Positions 46,642 to 55,057 of a DNA stretch of 64,000 bases are shown here, one piece after another. The first letter of the stretch is position 1; every line of letters starts with the position of its first letter. The DNA is from Candidatus Zixiibacteriota bacterium (GTDB lineage: Bacteria; Zixibacteria; MSB-5A5; GN15; FEB-12), in NCBI GenBank assembly GCA_029860345.1, contig JAOUBJ010000007.1, forward strand, positions 124,001 to 188,000, given 5' to 3'. The position numbers and the translations under genes were made by a program. A model generated the notes under the pieces. The model saw only the letters and a program-made list of their open reading frames with translations, made no database searches and was not told the DNA's origin.

Positions 46642-47763
46642 TTGGATACTCCACTTTCACATTCGGATGCCGCTACATTCCTGACTATCTCGGTGACCTT
46701 ACTGGTTTTTAACGTAGGTCTTCCCGGTCTAATTGTCCAGATTGCAACTCCAGAGAGATTCCGGACTCTCATCAGGAGATATCAAGGGAGAGTATTCTTT
46801 GGACTCCTACCTGCTACCATGTATCTGTTCGGGTTGTCGGCTGCTTTTGCCTGGCTCATCTTCCCTCACCCCCCATTGCTGCCGCTCGTGCCCTGGAATG
46901 GTAGCTTTGCAGGCCACTTAACAGTATTCGGATTGGCGATCAGCTTGGCCACCTGGGTTGTCTATTTCAGGCTCTCTGGAGTCTCCAGATTGATCCAATT
47001 ACTCGGTGAGAAACTCAAGAGTGGTTTGGAAGATCGTGACGCGATATCTCCTGATCACTTGAAAGACTTGTTGTTCATTGGAGAATACTGTGAGGCCGGC
47101 GGAGAGAAGAATCAGGTGATTGATCTGCTCGTTGAGCTTATCCCACCGAGAAGTAGAAGTGGGGACGTGTATTTGGAGTCGGTACTGAGGAAAGCTGTGA
47201 ACATTGTCATTAATCCTGCCCAGCCGGGTAACGAAGAGAATTACTTTGGCTTGCTCGCACTCGCCACAAGCATTATCGACGGTCGGCAGGATACAAACCA
47301 AGCCGGTCACAAACTCGCTAATTTGGTGTGGGAGCTAATCAGGCGCCTGGGAGTTGAAGCTGTCCGAACCCAGCCCAGAACAGTCTGTCACCAGTTTCTC
47401 AAAGCTTCAGCTGGAAATGCGGTAGTTCTGTTTGAAATTGGAGAGGCCGCTCTGGCTTCTAACCGTCACCGCGTTGTCCAAGATACTCTGCACAGGCTTG
47501 AGATCTTGGGAGAGAAGGCGGGTTTGGCCCAAAACGACGAGACACGTGCTCTTCTCTCATTTCTGGCCTATCTCTCACACAGCGAAAGCAAGTCAATGTC
47601 GAGCCTGGCTTTGTCATATCTGGAGCTCAGGCAAATCCACTTCTCCCCATCCAGGAAGAAGTGCCTCCTCCATACTCTTTCCCTAGAGACACGCTTTGAT
47701 ACTCAGGATGCGCTCCGCGAATTGTATCAGACACTATACAAGAAAGAACCACCAGCCGCATAG
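46642..47763 (+). CDS. Membrane protein with C-terminal helical domain, unknown
   Basis: I do not recognise the family. The 373-residue protein has three hydrophobic segments in the first ~110 residues (FLTISVTLLVFNVGLPGLIV, VFFGLLPATMYLFGLSAAF, HLTVFGLAISLATWVVYF). A ~260-residue all-helical cytoplasmic part follows that could be HEAT-like. The start is TTG at 46642 with no strong ribosome binding site; translation may be coupled to the receiver gene 17 bases upstream. It is probably the effector or anchor of the PAS kinase-receiver set (inference). Confidence 0.65.
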   Translation: MDTPLSHSDAATFLTISVTLLVFNVGLPGLIVQIATPERFRTLIRRYQGRVFFGLLPATMYLFGLSAAFAWLIFPHPPLLPLVPWNGSFAGHLTVFGLAISLATWVVYFRLSGVSRLIQLLGEKLKSGLEDRDAISPDHLKDLLFIGEYCEAGGEKNQVIDLLVELIPPRSRSGDVYLESVLRKAVNIVINPAQPGNEENYFGLLALATSIIDGRQDTNQAGHKLANLVWELIRRLGVEAVRTQPRTVCHQFLKASAGNAVVLFEIGEAALASNRHRVVQDTLHRLEILGEKAGLAQNDETRALLSFLAYLSHSESKSMSSLALSYLELRQIHFSPSRKKCLLHTLSLETRFDTQDALRELYQTLYKKEPPAA

Positions 47764-47857
47764 CGGCACGATGATTTCGAGATTTTTATGTTGCAGGTAA
47801 TCGTCTATGATAGGTTTCTTACTTTCAGACATAGATATATGCGCTGGAGAACACTGC

Positions 47858-48070
47858 ATGGGTAGAGTCAGGGATCGACGAGACCTGCACTTGGAACAAC
47901 GCATCCGAGAAATGATCAGGGATCACCCCGAGGTTTCGATTGAACAGATAGCACTGTTGCTCAACGCGTCGATTTCCAAAGTTAAATCAGTGGCAGGAAA
48001 GACCAGCCCATCCAGACCGAAGCCGATACCAACTGAGAATCAGCAGCCCCCAAACAACAATACCATCTGA
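47858..48070 (+). CDS. Small helix-turn-helix-like protein
   Basis: A 70-residue frame starts at an ATG with GGAG eight bases upstream; a longer version from 47807 lacks a good site. The centre (HPEVSIEQIALLLNASISKV) looks like a helix-turn-helix of the kind found in small regulators. The tail is rich in Pro, Asn and Gln. It lies 94 bases after the membrane-protein gene. It may be real, but the family is unknown. Confidence 0.45.
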   Translation: MGRVRDRRDLHLEQRIREMIRDHPEVSIEQIALLLNASISKVKSVAGKTSPSRPKPIPTENQQPPNNNTI

Positions 48071-48150
48071 TGTCAGCTATTCTCAGTTGCAGCAGACCCG
48101 CAGAAGATCCGATCTAGTGCACTTAAAACACAACTCTTTACCCCACATAC

Positions 48151-48180
48151 AAAAAGCCCTTCAACTACATAGCTGAAGGG
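48151..48180 (-). terminator. Terminator downstream of tRNA-Asn
   Basis: CCCTTCA and TGAAGGG pair across a ten-base loop, and the minus strand continues with a GCTTTTTG tract. It ends the tRNA transcript. Confidence 0.8.
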
Positions 48181-48198
48181 GTCCAAATGCAATTTAAG

Positions 48199-48271
48199 CT
48201 CCCCCGGCTAGACTCGAACTAGCGACCCGCTGATTAACAGTCAGCTGCTCTACCAACTGAGCTACAGGGGA
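48199..48271 (-). tRNA. tRNA-Asn (GTT anticodon)
   Basis: On the minus strand the 73 bases fold as a full cloverleaf: acceptor TCCCCTG with CGGGGGA, D-arm GCTCAGTTGGTAGAGC, anticodon loop CTGTTAA, T-arm GCTAG-TTCGAGT-CTAGC, and discriminator G. The anticodon GTT reads Asn codons. The 3' CCA is not encoded. Confidence 0.97.
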
Positions 48272-48517
48272 GTATAACGAATATCACCCACGTCGGGCAG
48301 GCTCCATTATATTCTTTCTCGGCATTTTGTCAACCGGTTTTACACGGCCATTGCAGCTAATATAAGCTCCCGAGCAGTAGCTTCAGAACCAGGTCATTGG
48401 TCCTCAAAACCTAAAGGATTGACCGCCCCACTGAAATTGCGCCGGGTGAAACTCTGGCAGTTTCAAGCCGTATAAACAGCCAAAGAGACACTTTACAAAG
48501 AACCCCGAGGTGACCAG
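48272..48517. other. Promoter region of tRNA-Asn and of the PDZ protein gene
   Basis: With the tRNA this makes a 447-base gap. No other gene is visible. The promoters of the divergent tRNA and PDZ genes should lie here. Confidence 0.4.
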
Positions 48518-49552
48518 ATGAAATCATACCTAAAAATAACTCTGATAATCCTGGCTCTGGCTGCCATGATAGGCGCCGTGGCTTTGGCCAAAAGCTCTCG
48601 CTCCAATCGCGGCGCCTGGCTGGGCGTTGTTACCCAATCGGTCGACTACGATCTGGCCGAGGCATTCGACCTCGATATCAAATATGGCGTCATCGTCAAT
48701 GAACTTGTCGAAGATTCTCCGGCTGAAGAGGTCGGGCTTGAGATCGATGACATAATTGTCGCGGTCGATGGCGAAGAAGTCACCGATTATGACGATCTGG
48801 TCGACCTGCTGGATGAACGCAAAGTTGGTGATCAGGTGACGATAAGTCTGTTCCGTGACGGCGAAAAAATTGATGTTTCGGTCGAGCTGGCCGAACGTCC
48901 GCGGGGTCGCTTCAAATGGGATGCCGGCTCGAACTACAGCTACGGACTCGGAAACTGGTCCCACTCCAGTCATGCCTACATTGGTGTGCATGTCACCGAT
49001 CTTTCCCGCCAGTTGGGTGAGTTCTTTGGTGTTGACAAAGGTCGCGGCGCTCTGATTCGGGAGGTCGAGGAAGATTCACCGGCTGATGAGGCCGGTCTGA
49101 AAGCGGGCGATGTCATTGTTGCTATCGACTCCGACAAGATACGCGATGCCGGAGATGTGGCTGAGTATATTCACGACACCGAGCCCGGCGATAATCTGAG
49201 CGTTACTGTAATGCGCGACAAAGTGGAAGTCACGCTTGAGGTAGAGGTGGATGAATCGCATGGCGGTTCTCGCTTTGGTGGTTTGTTCGACACTTACTAC
49301 ACGCCACACGTTCCCAGCCCATCGGTAGACATCAACCTGGACGCCCTGGATGCGTTGGATGATCTGGACATTCGAGTCCCGAACCTGCGCAGCAACTTTC
49401 ACAGCAGTTTCAGGGCGCCGCTCGATCGGGATCGTGACAAACTGAAAGGTGAGATGGAGAAACTCCGCCAGGAGTTGAAGGAAATGCAGAAGGACCTGCG
49501 CAAGGAAATGAAAACCGAACTTGACATCCTTCGCGAGATGATCGACAACTGA
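48518..49552 (+). CDS. Exported double-PDZ protein
   Basis: The 344-residue protein has a signal peptide (cut near ALA). Two PDZ domains lie at about 33-125 and 147-240, each with an LG(V)..T/V start, an ED(S)PAEEVGL or DSPADEAGL turn and GD.I.A.D. A Ser/Asp-rich linker and a C-terminal coiled coil (about 300-344, DKLKGEMEKLRQELKEMQKD) follow. It lacks the protease domain of DegP-like proteins, so it is probably a periplasmic scaffold or substrate-binding adaptor. The next genes encode periplasmic folding factors, which suits a role in envelope quality control. Confidence 0.85.
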   Translation: MKSYLKITLIILALAAMIGAVALAKSSRSNRGAWLGVVTQSVDYDLAEAFDLDIKYGVIVNELVEDSPAEEVGLEIDDIIVAVDGEEVTDYDDLVDLLDERKVGDQVTISLFRDGEKIDVSVELAERPRGRFKWDAGSNYSYGLGNWSHSSHAYIGVHVTDLSRQLGEFFGVDKGRGALIREVEEDSPADEAGLKAGDVIVAIDSDKIRDAGDVAEYIHDTEPGDNLSVTVMRDKVEVTLEVEVDESHGGSRFGGLFDTYYTPHVPSPSVDINLDALDALDDLDIRVPNLRSNFHSSFRAPLDRDRDKLKGEMEKLRQELKEMQKDLRKEMKTELDILREMIDN

Positions 49553-49610
49553 TTTCGACTATTATTAAAGTACCTCCGACTTGACCAGTCATTAAACGGT
49601 CTGCTTGAAA

Positions 49611-49639
49611 GAAGCCCCGCTCGACGGGGCTTCCTTTTT
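49611..49639 (+). terminator. Rho-independent terminator after the PDZ gene
   Basis: GAAGCCCCG (49611-49619) pairs with CGGGGCTTC (49625-49633) and is followed by CTTTTT. Confidence 0.93.
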
Positions 49640-49687
49640 GGAAGTTCTTTCTTGCCCTGGGGTGCGGTCCCGGTATATTGCAAAAGT

Positions 49688-50656
49688 ATGCCCAATATCA
49701 GCGTAGAAAAGTTCTATAGTTCGCGCAACCAGGACCTGGAACTCACCCTGCTGAATACAGAAGCCGGGATGAGGAAGATCATCAGCAATCCGGAGTTACA
49801 CCGGCCGGGCTTGGCCTTGACCGGGTTTTTCGAGCGTTTCGCCTCTCAACGGGTGCAGGTGCTGGGTGAAACGGAATTGGCCTTTGTGCAGCAACTTACC
49901 GCAGAGCGCATGACAGAGGTGTCGGAGCGTCTTTTTGAGCACGACATTCCTATGGTCATCATCACCAAAGCTATCGCCCCGCCGGACGAGTTCCTCAAGG
50001 CCGCCGATAAGCACGGCACGGCGGTGTTTTCCAGTCGTCTGACAACAGCCGAAATGACCAACCGGCTATCCGCTTTTCTCGATCTCTTGTTCGCCCCCAG
50101 CATAAACGTCCATGGCTCGCTGGTTGATGTGTACGGGGTTGGTCTTCTCTATACCGGCAAGTCGGGCATCGGCAAGTCGGAGGTGGCGCTGGACCTGGTC
50201 GAACGCGGCCATCGATTGGTGGCCGATGATGTCGTCAAGATCACCCGCACCGCGCCGGATGTCATTATCGGCACTAGTTCGGAGCTGTTGGGGCATCACA
50301 TGGAAATCCGCGGTGTTGGGATTATCGACATCGAAGAGCTGTTCGGTATCCGCGCTATCCGGATGCAGAAACGGATCGAGGTCGAAGTAAACCTGACTCT
50401 TTGGCAAGAAGGTGAAGATTACGAACGGCTGGGCATCGAGGACAAGATGACCAAAGTGCTGGCGGTGGAATTGCCGGTGGTCAAAGTGCCTATTTCGCCG
50501 GGGAAAAACATCACGGTGATCTCCGAAGTCATCGCCATGAACCACATGCTCAAAGTGTACGGTGAGAATTCGGCGATCGAGTTCACCAAGAAGCTGTCGC
50601 AGAAGATCAACCGCCAGTCTCAGACAATGGGCTATCTTGAGGCGGATTACGAGTAG
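49688..50656 (+). CDS. hprK: HPr kinase/phosphorylase
   Basis: The 322-residue protein has the two HprK domains. The C-terminal kinase domain has the Walker A loop GKSGIGKS at 157-164 and VADDVVKI after it. A conserved His lies just before, in VHGSLVDV. HprK phosphorylates a serine on HPr (or a homologue) and links carbon supply to regulation. The frame is open from 49652, but the ATG at 49688 gives the family-typical start MPNISVEKFY. No HPr or PTS gene is in view, as is common in non-Firmicutes. With a large glucan locus nearby, a role in carbon control is plausible but unproven. Confidence 0.92.
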   Translation: MPNISVEKFYSSRNQDLELTLLNTEAGMRKIISNPELHRPGLALTGFFERFASQRVQVLGETELAFVQQLTAERMTEVSERLFEHDIPMVIITKAIAPPDEFLKAADKHGTAVFSSRLTTAEMTNRLSAFLDLLFAPSINVHGSLVDVYGVGLLYTGKSGIGKSEVALDLVERGHRLVADDVVKITRTAPDVIIGTSSELLGHHMEIRGVGIIDIEELFGIRAIRMQKRIEVEVNLTLWQEGEDYERLGIEDKMTKVLAVELPVVKVPISPGKNITVISEVIAMNHMLKVYGENSAIEFTKKLSQKINRQSQTMGYLEADYE

Positions 50657-50809
50657 ACAGCGTCGGCTGACTGTTTTCCCGCCCCCCAAAACCCCTTGCA
50701 TTTCAGAACACATTCTTTATACTGCGTGACCGAGTTTCTGCATATAACGGAACCGGACGGCAAACGACCTGTACAAGTTAGGAAAAACGACTCTAAGGTA
50801 GGAATGTTC

Positions 50810-52534
50810 ATGAAATCGACAGTTAAAGCAGTAGTTCTGGTTCTCACTTGGGCCCTGATAGCCACCCTCTCAGGCTGTGGGGGCTCCGGAGGCCGCACCG
50901 TGGCGGTGGTAGACGACTATGAAATCTCCACTGAGGAGTTCGAGCGGTTTTACCCGGTTGGTTATTACGCCTTCCCCAGTGCACAGGACGAATTCGACAA
51001 GAAACTGGAACAGGTTGACAGCCTGATGATTATTCACATGCTTGTGCATGCGGCTTACGAACTGGGTATCGACCGTTCTGAAGAACTAGCCCGAGTGGTG
51101 CTGGCCAATAAGGACCGATTCCTGCTTGATATCCTCTACAAAACCGAAGTGAGTGACAAGGCAACTGTGGGAGATACCGAAGTACGTGACTTCTGGGAAC
51201 GCCTGGAGGACAAGATTAGAGCTTCGCATATTGTGGTAAGCGACGAGGACACCGCTCAGGTGTTGTTTGAGCGTCTGAAAGCCGGTGAGAGTTTTGAGAA
51301 GATCGCTTACGAGCGTTCAATCGACCCTTCGGCCAAAAGAAACAAGGGGGATTTGGGCTATTTCACCTGGGGCGCTTTGGTGGATGAAGTTCAAGAAGTG
51401 GCTTTTCAGATGGAGCCCGGTGAGCTTTCGCCGCCGGTGGAATCCAATCTCGGATTTCATTTGATCAAGCTGGTGGACCGACTGCCGAACGAACAACGCC
51501 GCGAATTCAAGACTATGAAAGCCGAACTTGAACAGCAAGTCACGGCGCGCAAGCGTTACGCTCTGCAACGGGATTTCTTCAAGTATATCACCGAAGCTTA
51601 TCCGGTGACTATCGATACCACCACTTGTGCCTATCTGCTTCACAAGCGGGAACAGATGTATCCACCCCAGCTTTTGGAAACCCTGCCGCGCAACGATTTT
51701 GATGTGGAGCAACTCGACCGGAACGAGCGGGAGTTGGTGGTAGGGTCCTGGGACGGCGGCCAGATGACAGTGGTGGAGTATCTGGAAGAGATTAAAAAGA
51801 TACCTGCCAATGTACGCCCCGATCTGGATAAGTACGATTCTCTGGCCCTGGTCATTGCAGCCATCAAACGGCAGGACATCCTGCTGATCGAAGCGCACCG
51901 GCGCGGACTGGACTCCGATCCTGAAATGTCTCGCAAGCTGAAGTTGTTCAAAGAGTACACGATGGCCGACATGATGCGTAACGACTCGCTTCCCAAATCG
52001 CCGCCGCCGGACGACGGTGTCATCAGGATGTACTACGACAAGCATCCAGACGAGTTTACCGATCCGGCAACCTATCATGTGTATGAGATTCTCCTGGCCG
52101 ATGAGTTGAAAGCGATCGAGTTGAGGAACAGTATCAAAACTGAAGAGGAGTTCAGGGAGATAGCCCTGGAGATTTCGGAGCGACCCGGAAAGCGTGCGCT
52201 CCAGGGGGATCTCGGTTACATTCGTCCTGAAGCTTATCCCGACATTCACGCCGTGGCGGCCAAAACAAGAGTGAGAACCATCGGCGGTCCGGTGGTAACT
52301 CGCGGCAAGTATTCCATCTTTTGGGTGTCCGACAAAACAGAACCGGTACTGAAAGATTTCCTCGGTGTCAAACGGATCATCTTCGAGAAAATATCACAAC
52401 AGAATTCTCATGCCGCCTTTGCGGCCTGGGTGGACGAGCGCAAACAGACAATAGATTACGAAGTCTATGAGGACGCGCTCCGGGCTACAATTGACATGGA
52501 TAGGTATCCTGATGAGGAAGAGACCGGTTCATAA
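50810..52534 (+). CDS. Parvulin-type peptidyl-prolyl isomerase lipoprotein
   Basis: The 574-residue lipoprotein (LSGC lipobox) has a SurA/PrsA-like helical N-terminal region and a parvulin (PpiC) domain at about 135-235 (KIRASHIVVSDEDTAQVLFE, KGDLGYFTWGAL, GFHLIKL). A long helical region and a second, partial parvulin-like domain near 430-530 (TYHVYEILLADELKA, LQGDLGYIRPEAY) follow. ATG 50810 is chosen because AGGAA lies six bases upstream; ATG 50804 is the alternative. It should act in the periplasm as a folding factor for exported or outer-membrane proteins. The next foldase gene starts 10 bases later. Confidence 0.85.
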   Translation: MKSTVKAVVLVLTWALIATLSGCGGSGGRTVAVVDDYEISTEEFERFYPVGYYAFPSAQDEFDKKLEQVDSLMIIHMLVHAAYELGIDRSEELARVVLANKDRFLLDILYKTEVSDKATVGDTEVRDFWERLEDKIRASHIVVSDEDTAQVLFERLKAGESFEKIAYERSIDPSAKRNKGDLGYFTWGALVDEVQEVAFQMEPGELSPPVESNLGFHLIKLVDRLPNEQRREFKTMKAELEQQVTARKRYALQRDFFKYITEAYPVTIDTTTCAYLLHKREQMYPPQLLETLPRNDFDVEQLDRNERELVVGSWDGGQMTVVEYLEEIKKIPANVRPDLDKYDSLALVIAAIKRQDILLIEAHRRGLDSDPEMSRKLKLFKEYTMADMMRNDSLPKSPPPDDGVIRMYYDKHPDEFTDPATYHVYEILLADELKAIELRNSIKTEEEFREIALEISERPGKRALQGDLGYIRPEAYPDIHAVAAKTRVRTIGGPVVTRGKYSIFWVSDKTEPVLKDFLGVKRIIFEKISQQNSHAAFAAWVDERKQTIDYEVYEDALRATIDMDRYPDEEETGS

Positions 52535-52544
52535 CGGCACTCGA

Positions 52545-53849
52545 ATGATCAGTTTGGTGAGATACCTGCAACTGATGTTGCCGGTCTTGCTGTTGGTGTC
52601 TTCATCAGCCTATGCTCAGCGTGAGACGGTCGACAAAATAGTCGCGGTAGTAGGCGATCAGGTCATTTTGGCTTCAGAGCTGGCCGGGCAGATTCAATTC
52701 ACCGCCCTTCAGACAGGTCGTCAGCCTCGATCTGAAAGCGAGGTGGAGGAGCTCCAGAACGAAGTGCTGGATCAGATGATCTCCGACCAGCTTTTTCTGA
52801 TAGCCGCCCGCCTGGACACAACTATCAATGTACGCAATGAAGAAGTCGAAATGGCGCTGGACGAACGGGTGGCCACTATATCGAAAAATTTCCCTACCGA
52901 ACAGGCTTTTCTCGACGCTTTGGCGGCCGAAGAGATCACTCTGCGGGAATTACGCAAGCGATTCAAGAGCGAAGTCAAGAACCAGATTCTCAAACAGCGT
53001 TTCATTCAAAAGAAGCTGTCGTCGGTCTCCATCTCTCGGCACGAGGTGGAGAAGTTCTATGGCGAGTTTAGGGATTCAATTCCGGCCCAACCGGAGGCAG
53101 CCAGGCTGGCCCATGTCCTGTTGAGTATCCAGCCGTCGACCGATGTCGAAGATTCAGTCATGCAAAGAGCCACACAACTGAGGCAGGAGATACTGGACGG
53201 CGCCGATTTCGCCGACATCTCCCGCCAACATTCCTCGCTGGGCGCCGGCGCCGAAGGCGGCGATCTCGGATGGATATCTCGTGAGGATGTCGTGGAAGAG
53301 TTCGCTCGTGCCGCCTTCCAGTTGCAGGAAGGTGATATCTCAGGCGTTGTGCGCTCACCCTTTGGCTATCACGTCATCAAGTGTGAAGGCAAGCGTGATG
53401 ACAAGCTCAAGCTCAGGCACCTTTTGCTGGCCGTAACGCCATCGGCCGGGGATACCATCCGAGTACTTGACTTGGCCGATTCATTGGTGCAGTCGCTACG
53501 TGAGGGAGCCTCGTTTGAGGAGACAGCCAAGATATTCTCGGCCGACAATGAAACGCGCACCCAGGGGGGTGAACTGGGTTGGTTTGCATTGGGCAATCTA
53601 CCGCCGGAGTTTGCAGCCGCCGTGGCTGGGTGGAACACGCCGGGCGAATACCGTGGACCGATTACAACCCAGTATGGCGTGCATCTGTTCAAGCTTCTGG
53701 AATACCAAGCCGAGAAAGAGTACACACTGGACGATGATTTTGATTCCCTCAAAGAACTGGCCCGGCAGGATAAAACCGGACGGTTGGTCGACAAGTGGAT
53801 CGGTCAGATCAAAGCTGAGACTCATATCGAAAACAGGCTGGACAACTGA
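52545..53849 (+). CDS. SurA-like periplasmic foldase with two parvulin domains
   Basis: The 434-residue protein has a signal peptide ending at AYA and then RETVDKIVAVVGDQVILASE, the typical SurA N-terminus. Two parvulin domains lie at about 175-275 (ARLAHVLLSIQPS, GGDLGWISREDV, FGYHVIKCEG) and 280-385 (KLRHLLLAVTPS, GGELGWFALGNL, YGVHLFKLLE). SurA proteins escort beta-barrel proteins through the periplasm. The order signal, chaperone region, two parvulins matches E. coli SurA. It forms an operon with the preceding PpiC lipoprotein and the S4 gene, whose ATG overlaps its TGA. Confidence 0.9.
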   Translation: MISLVRYLQLMLPVLLLVSSSAYAQRETVDKIVAVVGDQVILASELAGQIQFTALQTGRQPRSESEVEELQNEVLDQMISDQLFLIAARLDTTINVRNEEVEMALDERVATISKNFPTEQAFLDALAAEEITLRELRKRFKSEVKNQILKQRFIQKKLSSVSISRHEVEKFYGEFRDSIPAQPEAARLAHVLLSIQPSTDVEDSVMQRATQLRQEILDGADFADISRQHSSLGAGAEGGDLGWISREDVVEEFARAAFQLQEGDISGVVRSPFGYHVIKCEGKRDDKLKLRHLLLAVTPSAGDTIRVLDLADSLVQSLREGASFEETAKIFSADNETRTQGGELGWFALGNLPPEFAAAVAGWNTPGEYRGPITTQYGVHLFKLLEYQAEKEYTLDDDFDSLKELARQDKTGRLVDKWIGQIKAETHIENRLDN

Positions 53850-54100
53850 TGCGCCTGGATGACTACCTCTCGACTGTCGGCATGATAAAGCGGCGCACCG
53901 TTGCCAAAGAACTAGCCCAGAAAGGGCTGGTTCATGTCAACGAGCGGCGAGCCAAACCGGCCTACCAGATCAAACTTAACGATATCATTGCAATCCGGGG
54001 CACCCATCCGGTAACGGTCGAGGTGGTCGGTATTCCCACCGGATCGGTACCCAAAGAACGTCGCGAAGAGTTTTTCCGTATTCTACCCACCGAGCAATAG
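53849..54100 (+). CDS. Small S4-domain RNA-binding protein (Hsp15-like)
   Basis: The 83-residue protein begins MRLDDYLSTVGMIKRRTVAK and contains one S4 domain (AKELAQKGLVHVNERRAKPA), like Hsp15 or YlmH/RqcP-type ribosome-associated proteins. These bind ribosomal RNA or stalled 50S subunits. Its start overlaps the foldase stop (ATGA), so the two are coupled. This pairing of an S4 protein with a SurA-type gene suggests a shared stress or quality-control role (inference). Confidence 0.85.
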   Translation: MRLDDYLSTVGMIKRRTVAKELAQKGLVHVNERRAKPAYQIKLNDIIAIRGTHPVTVEVVGIPTGSVPKERREEFFRILPTEQ

Positions 54101-54187
54101 CCATTCAGCCCCGACGCTGTCTTTATAAGCGGCTGTCGGGAGGCTACTTAAGCGCCCCTGCGCTTCGCCTGGATTAATGCCGGGCCA

Positions 54188-54240
54188 CTTGACTTCGGTC
54201 AAGGTCGAGTTTTGGCTTCTGCCGTTTACTAAGGCAGAAG
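54188..54240 (+). other. Two hairpins between the S4 and ferredoxin genes
   Basis: CTTGAC-TTCG-GTCAAG (54188-54203) is a UUCG-loop hairpin. CTTCTGCC and GGCAGAAG (54216-54240) form a second perfect stem. Neither has a T tract. They may slow or end transcription, or protect the downstream message. Confidence 0.4.
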
Positions 54241-54266
54241 AAAGAACCAAAGCCTGAGGAGTTGCC

Positions 54267-55037
54267 ATGGCGGTCCGTAAGATCATAGTAATAGACGAAG
54301 AGAAGTGCGACGGTTGCGGCGACTGTGTAGCTGCCTGCCACGAAGGAGCTATCAAGATCATTGACGGTAAAGCCAGGCTGATCTCTGACACATATTGTGA
54401 CGGCCTGGGTGACTGTTTGAGTGAGTGTCATGTCGGCGCCATTAAAATCATAGAACGTGAAGCAGCTGACTTCGATGAGGCAGCCGTAGCCGAACATCTG
54501 GCCCGCCAGAAGATGGCCATGCCGGTAGCCGGACCCTCGGGCGGCTGCCCCGGTTCAGCCATGCGACAGTTTGATGGACCTCCGAAAGCAGCCGGTGCTC
54601 CGGTAGCGGCTACGCCGGGTGGATCACAGCCTGAGGACCCGTCGCTTCTGAGTCATTGGCCCATCCAACTGATGTTGGTGCCGCCGGGCGCACCCTTCTT
54701 GCAGGGCGCCGACCTGGTCATCTGTGCCGACTGTGTGCCGTTCACCGTACCTGACTTTCATGCTCGGTACCTGAACGGTCGTGCTGTGTTGGTAGGTTGT
54801 CCCAAGCTGGATGATTTGAACTTTTACTTCGACAAACTGCAAGCTATTTTTGCTCAGGCCAAGCCGAGTCGTATCACTGTGCTGCGGATGGAAGTTCCTT
54901 GCTGTGGAGGGATCGCCGATGCCACTTTGAGGGCGCGTGAGAATTCGGCCCCGCAAGCGCTTTTGGAAGTGCACACGATAGGTGTCCGTGGAGGTATCCA
55001 CGAGCAGACGGTCGCGGTCCGGCCACAGGAGAGTTGA
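54267..55037 (+). CDS. 4Fe-4S ferredoxin-like protein
   Basis: The 256-residue protein has a ferredoxin domain at about 8-65. The first cluster motif is complete (CDGCGDCVAAC, later CHEGAIKI). The second has the form CDGLGDCLSEC, lacking the middle Cys of the usual motif. The long C-terminal part has further cysteines (ICADCVPF, VGCPKLDD, VPCCGG) and a helical linker. Related proteins are cytoplasmic electron carriers. It starts a run of redox and hemerythrin genes, and its stop overlaps the open frame of the membrane Fe-S gene. The partner and reaction are unknown. Confidence 0.82.
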   Translation: MAVRKIIVIDEEKCDGCGDCVAACHEGAIKIIDGKARLISDTYCDGLGDCLSECHVGAIKIIEREAADFDEAAVAEHLARQKMAMPVAGPSGGCPGSAMRQFDGPPKAAGAPVAATPGGSQPEDPSLLSHWPIQLMLVPPGAPFLQGADLVICADCVPFTVPDFHARYLNGRAVLVGCPKLDDLNFYFDKLQAIFAQAKPSRITVLRMEVPCCGGIADATLRARENSAPQALLEVHTIGVRGGIHEQTVAVRPQES

Positions 55038-55057
55038 CGACGATTAAGGAGAGACAA

